DNA from: Alphaproteobacteria bacterium
GTDB taxonomy: Bacteria > Pseudomonadota > Alphaproteobacteria > Caulobacterales > Maricaulaceae
DNA length: 55,157 nt
Assembly: GCA_016124665.1 (NCBI GenBank)
Contig: WGNH01000045.1
Location: 1 to 55,157, forward strand
Direction of reading: 5' to 3'
The stretch's first letter is position 1. Each line of letters starts with the position of its first letter. Below, piece after piece: positions 10,313 to 19,145 of the stretch. The notes under the pieces were generated by a model. That model was not told where the DNA came from and did no database searches. It saw nothing but the letters and a program-made list of their open reading frames with translations. The translations under genes were made by a program, and so were the position numbers.

Positions 10313-10765
10313 ATGGCTGATCAAAATCTGGTTTTCCAACTCGATGGCGGTGATGTCGTCATCAAATTGCGTGACGATCTGGCGCCGAAACATGTGGCCC
10401 GGATATCCGAGCTGGCTGCTGACGGCTTTTATGACGGACTGACCTTTCACCGGGTCATCGACGGTTTTGTTGCGCAAGGTGGCTGTCCGAATGGCAATGG
10501 TATGGGCGGTTCCGGCCAGAATATCGACGCGGAATTCAATTCCGAACCGCATGTGCGCGGCACGATGTCCATGGCTCGGGCGTCGGATCCGAATTCTGCC
10601 GACAGCCAGTTCTTCATCTGTCTCGACGAAGTGCCGTATCTCGACAACCAGTACACGGTCTGGGGCGAAGTGATTTCCGGCATGGAGCATGTCGACGCCC
10701 TGCCGAAGGGCGAGCCGCCGCGCAATCCGGGCAAGATCATTTCGGCAAAACTGGTCGACGCCTAG
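10313..10765 (+). CDS. ppiB: Cytosolic cyclophilin peptidylprolyl isomerase
   Basis: This is a 150-aa single-domain cyclophilin without a signal peptide, so probably cytoplasmic. The catalytic stretch LTFHRVIDGFVAQGGCPNG and the segment MARASDPNSADSQFFICL are intact, as is DNQYTVWGEV. It starts 6 bp after the stop of the lipoprotein cyclophilin, in the same operon. The two genes are paralogues that serve different compartments (inference). The symbol is given by analogy to E. coli PpiB. Confidence 0.93.
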   Translation: MADQNLVFQLDGGDVVIKLRDDLAPKHVARISELAADGFYDGLTFHRVIDGFVAQGGCPNGNGMGGSGQNIDAEFNSEPHVRGTMSMARASDPNSADSQFFICLDEVPYLDNQYTVWGEVISGMEHVDALPKGEPPRNPGKIISAKLVDA

Positions 10766-10865
10766 CGTTTACGCCGGCCGCTGAGGGCCGGAGTGCCTGG
10801 CGAGGGGTGCCGCTGAACAGTGGCAAGCTTGCCGTGGAATGCGGCAAAAGATAGACCCCGCGGCC

Positions 10866-11924
10866 ATGCGCCTGAGCGATTTTGATTTCGACCTGCCGGA
10901 TGACAGGATTGCCCTGCGGCCTGCACGGCCGCGGGATGCGGCGCGTCTGCTGCATATTCCCGCCACAGGACCATTTGGCGACCATGGCATGCTGGATCTG
11001 CCGTCGCTCTTGCAGCCGGGCGATCTGCTGGTGCTGAACGATACACGTGTCATGCATGCGGCGTTGACCGGGACCCGGCGGGCCCGGAGCGCCGATAGTG
11101 GTGATGTGCCGGTCTCTATCAATCTTCACAAGCGCGCGGGACCGGATCGATGGCACGTCTTCGCTAGGCCCGGCAAACGCTTGCGCGCCGGGGATGAAAT
11201 CCGCTTCACCAAGATGTCGGCCCGCATTGAAGCGAAATCTGAAGGCGGGGATTTCCTGATTCAATTCAATCAGTCAGGTGCAGCGCTTGATAAGGCGATT
11301 CAGAATGAAGGGGTGCCACCATTGCCGCCCTATATCGCCTCGAAGCGCAAGGTTGATGCGGCGGATGAAGACGATTACCAGACCACATTCGCTGCGGATG
11401 ACAAGACGCAATCGGTGGCCGCACCGACGGCGGGGCTGCATTTCACCAATCGTCTGATGGCGGCGCTTGAAGCGCGGCGCGTCGGGACAGTGACGGTCAC
11501 CCTGCATGTGGGAGCGGGAACATTTCTTCCGGTGAAATCAGAAAATATTGAAGAACATCAGATGCATGCAGAGTGGTGTGAGATTTCTGATTCAAGTGCG
11601 GCCCTCATCAATCGCGCGAAGCAGGACGGCCGCCGTATCATTCCGGTCGGAACCACTGCATTGCGGACAATCGAGAGCATGGCCGAAGGTGAAGGTGTCC
11701 GTTCTGGCACAATGGAAACCGATATTTTCATTACACCCGGCTACCGGTTTCGTGTGGCGGATGCTTTGTTGACCAATTTCCACTTGCCGAAATCGACGCT
11801 GTTCATGCTGGTATCGGCACTGTCCGGTCTTGACCGGATGCAGGCGGCCTATGCCCATGCCATCGCCGGACACTACCGGTTTTTTTCCTATGGCGACGCC
11901 TGCCTGATCGAGGCTGCACCATGA
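10866..11924 (+). CDS. queA: S-adenosylmethionine:tRNA ribosyltransferase-isomerase
   Basis: QueA transfers and isomerises the ribose of S-adenosylmethionine onto preQ1-modified tRNA, giving epoxyqueuosine. The 352-aa product begins [20 protein letters not shown], the family's standard N-terminus. It contains [37 protein letters not shown] and [15 protein letters not shown]. An in-frame ATG at 10839 would add nine residues; neither start has a strong Shine-Dalgarno, so the homology-based start was chosen. The stop overlaps tgt (ATGA). Pairing with tgt supports the queuosine pathway assignment. Confidence 0.96.
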   Translation: MRLSDFDFDLPDDRIALRPARPRDAARLLHIPATGPFGDHGMLDLPSLLQPGDLLVLNDTRVMHAALTGTRRARSADSGDVPVSINLHKRAGPDRWHVFARPGKRLRAGDEIRFTKMSARIEAKSEGGDFLIQFNQSGAALDKAIQNEGVPPLPPYIASKRKVDAADEDDYQTTFAADDKTQSVAAPTAGLHFTNRLMAALEARRVGTVTVTLHVGAGTFLPVKSENIEEHQMHAEWCEISDSSAALINRAKQDGRRIIPVGTTALRTIESMAEGEGVRSGTMETDIFITPGYRFRVADALLTNFHLPKSTLFMLVSALSGLDRMQAAYAHAIAGHYRFFSYGDACLIEAAP

Positions 11925-13051
11925 GTGTTTTTTCCTTCGATATCCATGCAACGGACGGAAAAGCCCGCACCGGCCTCTTGAAGACGCCGCGCGGCAATAT
12001 CCGGACGCCTGCCTTCATGCCGGTCGGCACGGCCGCGACCGTGAAAGCGCTCTATCCGGAGCAAGTGAAATCGGCCGGCGCGGATATCATTCTGGGCAAT
12101 ACCTATCACCTCATGCTGCGGCCCGGCGCGGAGCGCGTGAAGCGGTTGGGCGGTTTGCACGCCTTCATGAACTGGGATGGCCCGATCCTGACCGATTCCG
12201 GAGGCTTCCAAGTCTGGTCGCTGGCGGGATTGCGCAAGCTGACAGAAGAGGGTGTCGAGTTCCAGTCGCATATCGACGGTTCGAAATACAATCTGACGCC
12301 GGAACGGGCGATCGAGATCCAGGCCGATCTGCTGGGAGCCGACATTTCGATGCAGCTTGATGAATGTACCAATTTCCCCTGCTCCGAGGACGAGGCACGG
12401 GCCTCCATGGAAATGTCCCTGCGCTGGGGGGCGCGGTGCAAGTCGGCCTTTGGCGAACGCGATACCCAGGCGCTGTTCGGTATCGTCCAGGGATCGGTTT
12501 TTGAACATTTGCGCAAGGAATCCGCAGCACGTCTCGTGGAGACCGGATTTGATGGCTATGCGATTGGCGGCCTGGCGGTGGGCGAAGGGCTGGAAACAAT
12601 GTGTGCGGTGCTGGACTATACGGTGCCGGCCCTGCCGAACGCGCGGCCGCATTATCTCATGGGCGTAGGCAAACCCATTGATCTCGTTGAAGCGGTCGCC
12701 CGCGGAATCGATATGTTCGATTGCGTCATGCCGACGCGATCCGGCCGGCATGGGCAGGCGTGGACGGATTATGGTCCTGTGAATCTCAAGCGCGCGGAAT
12801 TTGCCGAGGATGAGTCACCGCTGGATCCCGAGATCGATTGTCCGGCCAGCCGCGATTATTCCAGAGCCTATATTCACCACCTCGTCCGGGCAGGTGAATA
12901 TCTCGCGGCCATGCTGCTCAGCTGGCACAATATCGCTTATTATGAACACCTGATGGCGCGGATGCGCACGGCTATCGAAGCGGGTGAATTTGACCGGTTC
13001 GCGGCAGATTTCCGTTTGCGATGGGCGGAGGGTGAAGCGCGGCGCAGCTAG
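11921..13051 (+). CDS. tgt: Queuine tRNA-guanine transglycosylase with altered zinc site
   Basis: TGT exchanges guanine 34 of tRNAs with GUN anticodons for preQ1. The 376-aa product has the general acid/base Asp92 (TDSGGFQVW), the substrate segment IGGLAVGE and the nucleophile Asp267 in [14 protein letters not shown]. The usual zinc motif CxCxxC...H is degenerate here. The stretch [14 protein letters not shown] keeps only Cys307, with Ile305 and Ser310 in the other two cysteine positions; His336 (WHN) is present. The enzyme may fold without zinc or with a weaker site (inference). The gene is coupled to queA and ends 4 bp inside the convergent lipoprotein gene. Confidence 0.96.
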   Translation: MSVFSFDIHATDGKARTGLLKTPRGNIRTPAFMPVGTAATVKALYPEQVKSAGADIILGNTYHLMLRPGAERVKRLGGLHAFMNWDGPILTDSGGFQVWSLAGLRKLTEEGVEFQSHIDGSKYNLTPERAIEIQADLLGADISMQLDECTNFPCSEDEARASMEMSLRWGARCKSAFGERDTQALFGIVQGSVFEHLRKESAARLVETGFDGYAIGGLAVGEGLETMCAVLDYTVPALPNARPHYLMGVGKPIDLVEAVARGIDMFDCVMPTRSGRHGQAWTDYGPVNLKRAEFAEDESPLDPEIDCPASRDYSRAYIHHLVRAGEYLAAMLLSWHNIAYYEHLMARMRTAIEAGEFDRFAADFRLRWAEGEARRS

Positions 13052-13665
13052 CGCTCCTCATCCGCAATGGACAATCCGTATTCATTGAATGCGCGGGTCA
13101 GATAGTCATCTGTACAGCCAAAACCATCAAACAGGCCGCGCAAATAGGCGCGCCGATTAAGGGCTGTGGTTCGCTGGGCGCGGGCTTCACGTTCAATTTC
13201 CCCCGCCCGTCCGACAAAGCGGAGAACGGGCCGGGCCGGATTGAGCCCGACAATTGTTGACCTGTAGAGGTCGCTGGCACCGGACGAAATGGCATCGCCG
13301 CTACGATCAGCCCACATGGCGGATCGTTCCCGCCAGCTGCGTTCTTCTTCGGTTTCGTCCTCGCGCTCATCGGGAACATGGATCGCTTCCGGGCCAAGAA
13401 CGGCTGTCAAACGGGCGATATCCCTCGCTGTCGTGGAGCAAACGCGCCGTGCGCCCTCACCGCCATAGGGGGTGGGGACTGTATTATCACCCTCATCGAC
13501 CATGATTCTGCCCGGCCGCTCGCGTGGCAGCCCGACAGCGTCGCTTACGGCGCTCCTTGTCTCGTCCATACCTGTTTCGGTCACAGATTGAGCATCCGGT
13601 ACCGACGAACAGGCGGCGAGGAAAAGGAGCCCCCCGGAACATATGAGAAGGAAAAAGGGTTTCAT
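13048..13665 (-). CDS. Lipoprotein of unknown function
   Basis: The 205-aa product is not recognised. [19 protein letters not shown] ends in a good lipobox (LAAC), so it is predicted to be lipid-anchored at Cys19. The mature part is rich in charged residues. It holds the stretch [20 protein letters not shown], an acidic [12 protein letters not shown] segment, and helices to the C-terminus with one further cysteine (GFGCTDDYL). It is convergent with tgt and overlaps it by 4 bp. Upstream, 106 bp separate its start from the tRNA-Lys gene on the other strand. Confidence 0.82.
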   Translation of the reverse strand: MKPFFLLICSGGLLFLAACSSVPDAQSVTETGMDETRSAVSDAVGLPRERPGRIMVDEGDNTVPTPYGGEGARRVCSTTARDIARLTAVLGPEAIHVPDEREDETEEERSWRERSAMWADRSGDAISSGASDLYRSTIVGLNPARPVLRFVGRAGEIEREARAQRTTALNRRAYLRGLFDGFGCTDDYLTRAFNEYGLSIADEER

Positions 13666-13726
13666 GCTCTAAATCTAGCGTTTGGCTGCGGCATGCCAAG
13701 ATACTGCCCAAAAATATGGCTGCTTG

Positions 13727-13755
13727 TTGACGGATCAGCGGGAAGGGGATACGTC
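13727..13755 (+). promoter_or_regulatory. Possible sigma-70 promoter for tRNA-Lys
   Basis: TTGACG (13727-13732), a 17-bp spacer and TACGTC (13750-13755) would start transcription about 10 bases before the tRNA 5' end. The -35 is a good match to the alphaproteobacterial TTGAC; the -10 is weak. The position makes it the best candidate. Confidence 0.4.
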
Positions 13756-13771
13756 CGGCCATCCATTTTGG

Positions 13772-13847
13772 GAGCCTGTAGCTCAGTTGGTAGAGCAACT
13801 GACTTTTAATCAGTAGGTCCAGGGTTCGAATCCCTGCGGGCTCACCA
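13772..13847 (+). tRNA. tRNA-Lys (anticodon TTT)
   Basis: A 76-nt cloverleaf. The acceptor GAGCCTG pairs with CGGGCTC (one G-T). The D arm is GCTC/GAGC, the anticodon stem ACTGA/TCAGT has loop CTTTTAA (anticodon TTT), and the T arm is CAGGG-TTCGAAT-CCCTG. The CCA end is encoded. Unlike the three other tRNAs in this window, it is not followed by the CAGCCTTCGCT repeat. Confidence 0.97.
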
Positions 13848-14159
13848 ATTTCAAAGGACCGGGCGTTCCAAGTTTCAGCTCGTGTGCCTGTTTTGTTAAA
13901 TCGCAAAAAACCGATGCTGATTTGCAACACAGGATTTTCCGGCAAAATCCGGCCCTGATTCAACCCACCGCTTGTGGCGCAGGGCAGAATAGCAAGCCTG
14001 CACAAACGATTTTCGTGTTTCAGGCGATTTTTGAGGAACCGCATACTGCGCGGGGAAAGCCGCAGGCAAAGGGCAATGAGAAAGCGGTTGGGGCTGGCCT
14101 CTGCAATTTTTTTCATGTAGTCAGAGAACAGCGCGTATCGTTATTGCGCTTTATCTGTG
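13848..14159. other. Intergenic gap, no gene seen
   Basis: The 312 bases between tRNA-Lys and the ompA leader hold no convincing gene. An 86-codon frame from 13922 has no Shine-Dalgarno and atypical composition. I see no clear hairpin terminator after the tRNA. Confidence 0.5.
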
Positions 14160-14175
14160 CTTGGAATTTTCCAAG
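14160..14175. promoter_or_regulatory. Perfect 16-bp palindrome upstream of the ompA-like gene
   Basis: CTTGGAATTTTCCAAG is a perfect palindrome that ends 46 bases before the ATG. It could be an operator for a dimeric regulator or, if transcribed, a hairpin. No promoter could be fixed with confidence next to it. Confidence 0.4.
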
Positions 14176-14193
14176 TGTTTAGTTTCACGCGAT

Positions 14194-14209
14194 GGAGGCA
14201 TTTGCCTCC
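14194..14209 (+). promoter_or_regulatory. Leader hairpin next to the ompA-like ribosome binding site
   Basis: GGAGGCATTTGCCTCC can form a 7-bp stem with a TT centre, directly before the ribosome binding site GGAGGGGG (14210-14217). The CCTCC arm could instead pair with the real Shine-Dalgarno, and the first GGAGG is a decoy copy of it. It may stabilise the mRNA, as the 5' stem-loop of E. coli ompA does, or tune translation (inference). Confidence 0.5.
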
Positions 14210-14221
14210 GGAGGGGGTAAA

Positions 14222-15421
14222 ATGAAAAAGTGGCTACTCACAGCGGCCGCAACCGGTGCCATCGCGATGGCGTCCGCCGGTGCCGCGAACGCTGACGAAG
14301 GTTGGTATGCCAGCATCGGTGCTGGTAATGGTGGCTTCAGTGACACTGAAGTTCAGGGCTATCGTCTGGGCGCTGAAATTGATGGTGCCGGTGATTGGCG
14401 TCAGAACGCAGCATTCGGTTATGACTGGGCCGATGGCTGGCGGGCTGAAGCCGAAGTGGCACATCGCTACAATGATTTCGGCGCTATTGGCCATCACGAG
14501 GACTCATCGTCAGATCTCCACATCTGGAGCCTGATGCTGAATGTGTATCGTGACTTCAACGAAAGCGGATTTATCTCGCCCTATATCGGTGCCGGTGTCG
14601 GTGCTGCACAGGTCAGCTTCAATGGTACCGGTTGGGATTCGGGCGCACGTCCGACCTTCGGACCGGGCGGAATTCCTGGCCCCATCGTTGCTCCGGCTGC
14701 AGGTGCCCGCTTTGTAACCACCAATGATGACGATCTCACCTATATCGTGAATCTCATCGCCGGTATCGGCTGGCGTCTGTCGGATCAGTTCATCATTGAT
14801 ACGCAATATCGTTATGTCCGTCTGGGTGAAACCAACTACAGCGGTGCTTCACCGACTGCTGTTGGCGGCTCTGGTGTGACCCGCCAGGGTGGCAACTCCT
14901 TCCCGGGCACGACTGTTGGTGGCGAAACCGGCATCAGCGATGTGAATGGCCACGAAGCGTGGATTTCGATGCGGTATCTGTTTGCGGCTCCTCCGCCGCC
15001 TCCGCCGCCTCCGCCTCCGCCTCCGCCTCCGCCTCCGCCGCCTCCTCCGCCTCCGCCGCCGCCGCCACCCGCGCCTGTGTGTGAAGACGTTGGCTTTGTG
15101 GTCTATTTCGAGTGGGATCGTTCCAACCTGACCGATCAGGCTCGTGCGGTGGTCAACCAAGCCGTTGATCAGGCCCGTAACTGCGGCGTATCCAGCGTCT
15201 CCATCGACGGTCACGCTGACCGTTCCGGTGCCGCTGCCTACAATGTTGGCCTGTCCGAGCGCCGTGCTCGTGCGGTTCGTGACGAACTGGTCCGCCTTGG
15301 CGTTCCGGCGAGCGCGATCTCGCTTCAGGCCCTGGGCGAAAGCCGCCCGGCGGTTCAGACACCGGACGGTGTCCGCGAGCCGCTCAACCGTCGCGCCGAG
15401 GTCCTCGTCGACCTGCGCTAG
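14222..15421 (+). CDS. OmpA-family outer-membrane protein with 27-proline linker
   Basis: A 399-aa protein that should anchor the outer membrane to peptidoglycan. It has a signal peptide (KKWLLTAAATGAIAMASAGAANA) and an N-terminal OmpA-like eight-stranded barrel (GWYASIGAGNGGF to EAWISMRYLF). Next come 27 consecutive prolines (14990-15070), then a C-terminal OmpA domain with FEWDRSNLT, IDGHADRSGAAAYN and LSERRARAVRDELV. The Asp and Arg that bind diaminopimelate lie in this last domain. The ATG at 14222 has GGAGGGGG close upstream; an in-frame ATG at 14192 lies before the leader hairpin and is rejected. Such a proline run must need EF-P for translation (established for polyproline stretches). 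A strong terminator follows. Confidence 0.93.
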   Translation: MKKWLLTAAATGAIAMASAGAANADEGWYASIGAGNGGFSDTEVQGYRLGAEIDGAGDWRQNAAFGYDWADGWRAEAEVAHRYNDFGAIGHHEDSSSDLHIWSLMLNVYRDFNESGFISPYIGAGVGAAQVSFNGTGWDSGARPTFGPGGIPGPIVAPAAGARFVTTNDDDLTYIVNLIAGIGWRLSDQFIIDTQYRYVRLGETNYSGASPTAVGGSGVTRQGGNSFPGTTVGGETGISDVNGHEAWISMRYLFAAPPPPPPPPPPPPPPPPPPPPPPPPPPPAPVCEDVGFVVYFEWDRSNLTDQARAVVNQAVDQARNCGVSSVSIDGHADRSGAAAYNVGLSERRARAVRDELVRLGVPASAISLQALGESRPAVQTPDGVREPLNRRAEVLVDLR

Positions 15422-15446
15422 TCTGACGGTTAGCTAACTCTGAGAG

Positions 15447-15479
15447 CGGTCCGGCCTTTTGGCCGGGCCGTTTTCTTTT
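15447..15479 (+). terminator. Rho-independent terminator after the ompA-like gene
   Basis: CGGTCCGGCC and GGCCGGGCCG form a 10-bp stem (one G-T) with a TTTT loop, followed by TTTTCTTTT. It starts 26 bases after the stop codon and insulates the downstream arginine operon. Confidence 0.9.
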
Positions 15480-15553
15480 GGGCTCATACCGGATGGCTTG
15501 ACCGGCCGGGCGGCGCGGCTAGACAGTCTGCACGCAGCCAAGTGGAGGTGTGA

Positions 15554-16834
15554 ATGGACGCTCGGAATGACAAATCCTCCCGGCCCGGACGGCGGCATTC
15601 TGCCCGGACCCGCCTCATTCATGAGGGCTATGATGCGTCGGCGCATTCCGGGGCCGTAAAGGCACCGATCTATCACAGCTCCACCTTTCTCTTTGAGAGC
15701 GCTGAGGACGGGGCCGCCTTTTTCCGGATCAACAACAAGATGGCTTTGCCAGGCGACCCTGGTCAGGCCGGGCTAATTTATTCGCGCTTTTCGACGCCGA
15801 ATGTCGATCTTCTTGAAAAACGTCTCGCGATTCTCGACGGCGGGGACCGGGCGTTGGCATTTGCTTCCGGCATGGCGGCGATCGCGACGACTTTGATGGC
15901 GTTTGTCAGTGCTGGTGATGTCATTCTCTATACAGCGCCGCTCTATGGCGGCACAGATGCCTTTCTCAACCGGGTTTTGCCGCGGCAGGATATCCGGCTG
16001 ACGGCCGTGGCCGCTGAAGCTGATGAAGGAGAATTCCGGGCGGCGGCTGCTGAGGCAATGGAAAAAGGGCCGGTGCGTGTTTTTTATACCGAGACGCCAA
16101 CCAACCCCCATAATGAAATCGTTGATCTGGGCCTTTGCCGGCGAATTGCCGATTATATGGAAACCGTTCAGGGGTTTGCGCCCGTTGTTGTTTGCGACAA
16201 CACGCTTCTGGGCCCCGTGGGGCAGCAGCCGCTGAATCACGGCGTCGATCTGGTTATTTATTCACTTACGAAATATGTCGGTGGGCACAGTGATTTGCTG
16301 GCCGGTGCCGTGATCGGCCGAAGGGACCTGATTGATGCGGTTTATGGCCAGCGAAGCCTTCTGGGCGGTGTCATTGATCCACATACAGCCTGGCTGCTCA
16401 CCCGCTCGCTGGAGACGGTGACGCTGCGTATGAAAGCGGCCTGTGACAGTGCCAGCCGGGTGGCTGCTTTTCTGAACCGGCACCCCAAGGTGTCCCGATT
16501 GAACTACCCGGGTCTCCTGGCTTCCAATAGCCGCCGCGGACGATTGCACAGACAGCAATCGAGCCTTGATGGTTCGACGTTTTCGTTTGATGTGGGGGCG
16601 AGCCGTGAGGAGGCGTTCCGTTTTCTTGACGCGCTGCAGCTCATCAAGCTGGCCGTTAGCCTGGGCGGTACGGAAAGCCTGATATTGCATCCGGTCTCGA
16701 CCAGTCATTCCAATATTGATCCGGCGCGCCGTGAAGCACTCGGCTTTACCGAGGCCATGGTACGCCTGTCCGTCGGTCTGGAAGACCCGGATGACCTGAT
16801 AGACGATCTGGAACAGGCGTTGGCAAACGTCTAA
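15554..16834 (+). CDS. PLP enzyme of the cystathionine gamma-synthase family
   Basis: A 426-aa fold-type I PLP enzyme of the Cys/Met metabolism family. It shows SSTFLFESAEDGAAF, YSRFSTPNVDLLEKRLA, FASGMAAIATTL, ETPTNPHNEIVDL and CDNTLLGP. The PLP lysine is Lys240 in SLTKYVGGHSD. Family members are synthases, beta- or gamma-lyases; the sequence alone does not fix the reaction. The N-terminal ~18 residues are Arg-rich and extra. The start has GGAGG 6 bases upstream. It lies 34 bp before the M20 hydrolase-astA-astD-astB run, so it may take part in arginine breakdown, but it is not a class III aminotransferase and so not an AstC orthologue. Confidence 0.85.
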   Translation: MDARNDKSSRPGRRHSARTRLIHEGYDASAHSGAVKAPIYHSSTFLFESAEDGAAFFRINNKMALPGDPGQAGLIYSRFSTPNVDLLEKRLAILDGGDRALAFASGMAAIATTLMAFVSAGDVILYTAPLYGGTDAFLNRVLPRQDIRLTAVAAEADEGEFRAAAAEAMEKGPVRVFYTETPTNPHNEIVDLGLCRRIADYMETVQGFAPVVVCDNTLLGPVGQQPLNHGVDLVIYSLTKYVGGHSDLLAGAVIGRRDLIDAVYGQRSLLGGVIDPHTAWLLTRSLETVTLRMKAACDSASRVAAFLNRHPKVSRLNYPGLLASNSRRGRLHRQQSSLDGSTFSFDVGASREEAFRFLDALQLIKLAVSLGGTESLILHPVSTSHSNIDPARREALGFTEAMVRLSVGLEDPDDLIDDLEQALANV

Positions 16835-16868
16835 GCCCTTATCCGAGCAGTTCCAAAAGGACGACAGC

Positions 16869-18134
16869 ATGACCGTAAAAGTCGAGCTGAATGCGGACGA
16901 GCGTGCAGCGCTCGACTGGATAGACACCCGCCAGGATCACATGGTCACGACGCTACGGGACTGGGTGAATATCAATTCGGGCAGCCGGAATGCGGACGGC
17001 CTCGAGGCCATGCGCGGGAAGCTGAATGACGCATTCGCCGAGCTGGGTGGCGAAATTCGGGCCGAGGGGCTCACGCCCACAACGGTCGTAGAAAAAAATG
17101 GCGACGTCCGGGAACAGGACTTCACGCCGGCCTTTCATCTTATCCAGCGTCCGGATGCGCCGGTCAAAATTGTCCTGACCGGTCATCACGACACGGTTTT
17201 TCCGGCCGAAGACAGCTTTCAGCGCTGGGTGATGCGGGATGATAACATCATGAACGGGCCGGGGGCCGCGGACATGAAGGGTGGCTTGCTTGTCATGTTG
17301 CACGCCCTGCTGGCCCTGGAGCGCAGCCCGCTGAAAGACCGGATCGGTTATGACATCCTGATCAGTCCGGATGAAGAAATCGGATCACTGGGTTCGGGGC
17401 CCATTCTCCATGCCCTGGGCGCAAAAGCCGATATCGGCATGACCTATGAGCCGGCGCTGGCAGACGGCTCCCTTGCCGGCGCGCGCAAGGGCTCCGGGAA
17501 CTGGTCGCTGAAGGTTTCGGGCAAGGCCGCCCATGCCGGGCGGGAACACCATCTCGGACGTAACGCCATTGTCGCGGCCAGTGAATTTGCGCTGGCGCTG
17601 GATAATCTCAATGGTCAGCGTGACGGCGTGACCTTCAATGTCGCACGCATTGATGGCGGCGGGCCGCCCAATGTGGTGCCGGCCAATGCGGTTGTTCGCT
17701 TCAATATCCGCGTCAACGATGCTGAAGATCAGGCTTGGGTCTTGTCAAATCTGGAGCGATTGAGTGGTGCAACCGCGCGACGCGACGGCATTTCGGCGGA
17801 ATTGTTTGGCGGATTTACCCGGCCGGCCAAGCCGATGACACCCGCCAATGCACAGATGTTCGAATGGACGAAGGCGGCCGGCTCTGCGCTGGGCCTCGAC
17901 ATCAAGTGGAATGCGACCGGCGGCGTCTGTGAAGGCAATAATCTGTGGGCCGCCGGATGTCCGAATGTCGATACGCTGGGTGTTTGCGGAGCAGACATTC
18001 ATTCCCATGAGGAGATTGTCCTGCTCGACAGCCTGACCGAACGCGCGAAGTTGTCTGCCATCATGCTGATGAAGTTTGCGTCGGGTGAATTTGATGCCAG
18101 AACCGCGCGGAAGCTGGCGAGGGGAGAAGCCTAA
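16869..18134 (+). CDS. M20-family hydrolase in the arginine succinyltransferase operon
   Basis: A 421-aa cytoplasmic zinc amidohydrolase of the M20/carboxypeptidase G2 type. Metal and catalytic motifs are LTGHHDTVFP, GPGAADMKGG, ISPDEEIGS and HSHEE near the C-terminus. The dimerisation domain includes SGKAAHAGREHHLGRN. It directly precedes astA (stop TAA next to ATG), followed by astD and astB. No recognisable astE (succinylglutamate desuccinylase, a different carboxypeptidase-like family) is present, so this enzyme is a good candidate to cleave N-succinylglutamate to succinate and glutamate (inference). A general N-acyl amino acid hydrolase is the alternative. Confidence 0.88.
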   Translation: MTVKVELNADERAALDWIDTRQDHMVTTLRDWVNINSGSRNADGLEAMRGKLNDAFAELGGEIRAEGLTPTTVVEKNGDVREQDFTPAFHLIQRPDAPVKIVLTGHHDTVFPAEDSFQRWVMRDDNIMNGPGAADMKGGLLVMLHALLALERSPLKDRIGYDILISPDEEIGSLGSGPILHALGAKADIGMTYEPALADGSLAGARKGSGNWSLKVSGKAAHAGREHHLGRNAIVAASEFALALDNLNGQRDGVTFNVARIDGGGPPNVVPANAVVRFNIRVNDAEDQAWVLSNLERLSGATARRDGISAELFGGFTRPAKPMTPANAQMFEWTKAAGSALGLDIKWNATGGVCEGNNLWAAGCPNVDTLGVCGADIHSHEEIVLLDSLTERAKLSAIMLMKFASGEFDARTARKLARGEA

Positions 18135-19145
18135 ATGCTGAGGGTCCGGGCGGCACGCCGCGATGATATAGATGCCTTCGTGGCATTGTCCGAGGCGGCG
18201 GGGACCGGCTTCACCAGCCTGGCAGTGACGCCGGATATACTGGCTGAGCGCCTGGAAAAATCTCTGGCCGCTTTTGCATCGAATGCCGGCGCACCAACCG
18301 AAGTCACTTACCAGATGATGCTGGAGGACACGGAAAGCGGCAAGGTTCTCGGCTGTTCGGCGGTCAAGGATGCCGTCGGAATTTCAAAGCCCTATTATGA
18401 TTTCAAGATCATCACACTGGCGCAATCATCTGCGGAAGCGGGCCGCCGCTTTGACATGGATGTGATGATCCTGGTCAATGATTTTGCCGGGTGTTCGGAA
18501 GTCGGTACGCTTTTCGTGAATGATGCTGCGCGGGGCAGCGGGGCGGGCCGTCTGGTCGCGCAGACACGCTACCTCCTGATCGCGGCCGATTATGACCGCT
18601 TCGGACCGCATGTTCTGGCGGAATTGCGCGGTGTGGTCCGCGAGGATGGGTCGTCTCCGTTTTTCGATCACGTTTCGCGGCCGTTTTTCCGCATGACGTT
18701 TGACGAGGCCGACCGGCTTAGTGCGGCTTCAGACAACCAGTTCATTCTGGACCTGATGCCCAAGCACCCGATCTATCTCGACTTGCTCCCGCCGGCCGCC
18801 CGGGAGGTGATCGGCCTGACGCATGAGCAGGGTATTGGCGCGCGTCGCCTGCTGGAATGGGAAGGTTTCACCTATAACCGCTATATCGATATTTTCGATG
18901 GCGGCCCGCTCATGTCCGTGCCGACGCGCCAGGCCCGGACAGCGCGTGAAAGCGAATTGTTCGAAATTGCGACCGGCAGCGGTGAAACCGAGGCAATTGT
19001 ATCAAGCGACAATTTCTCGAATTTCCGGAGTATTCGTACGCCCGTCACACTGATTGACGGCAAGGCGATGATGACTGCGGAAGCCCAGGCCGCGCTTGAG
19101 ATGGGCGAAGGCGAGACTGTACGCGTATGGAGACCACAATCATGA
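18135..19145 (+). CDS. astA: Arginine N-succinyltransferase
   Basis: AstA transfers succinyl from succinyl-CoA to the alpha-amino group of arginine, the first step of the ammonia-producing AST pathway. The 336-aa length is normal. Typical stretches are MLRVRAARRDDIDAFVALSE, the segment GTGFTSLAV, LGCSAVKDAVG, RGSGAGRLVAQTRYLL, FGPHVLAELRGV and the conserved FFDHVSRPFFRM. It starts immediately after the stop of the M20 hydrolase and overlaps astD by ATGA. No regulator (ArgR/AstR type) is visible nearby. Confidence 0.95.
   Translation: MLRVRAARRDDIDAFVALSEAAGTGFTSLAVTPDILAERLEKSLAAFASNAGAPTEVTYQMMLEDTESGKVLGCSAVKDAVGISKPYYDFKIITLAQSSAEAGRRFDMDVMILVNDFAGCSEVGTLFVNDAARGSGAGRLVAQTRYLLIAADYDRFGPHVLAELRGVVREDGSSPFFDHVSRPFFRMTFDEADRLSAASDNQFILDLMPKHPIYLDLLPPAAREVIGLTHEQGIGARRLLEWEGFTYNRYIDIFDGGPLMSVPTRQARTARESELFEIATGSGETEAIVSSDNFSNFRSIRTPVTLIDGKAMMTAEAQAALEMGEGETVRVWRPQS

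Noticed and set aside
13493-14116. 207-codon minus-strand frame containing AGIRTLDLLIKSQLLYQLSY
   Set aside because: It is antisense to tRNA-Lys, and its C-terminal part overlaps the lipoprotein gene in another frame.
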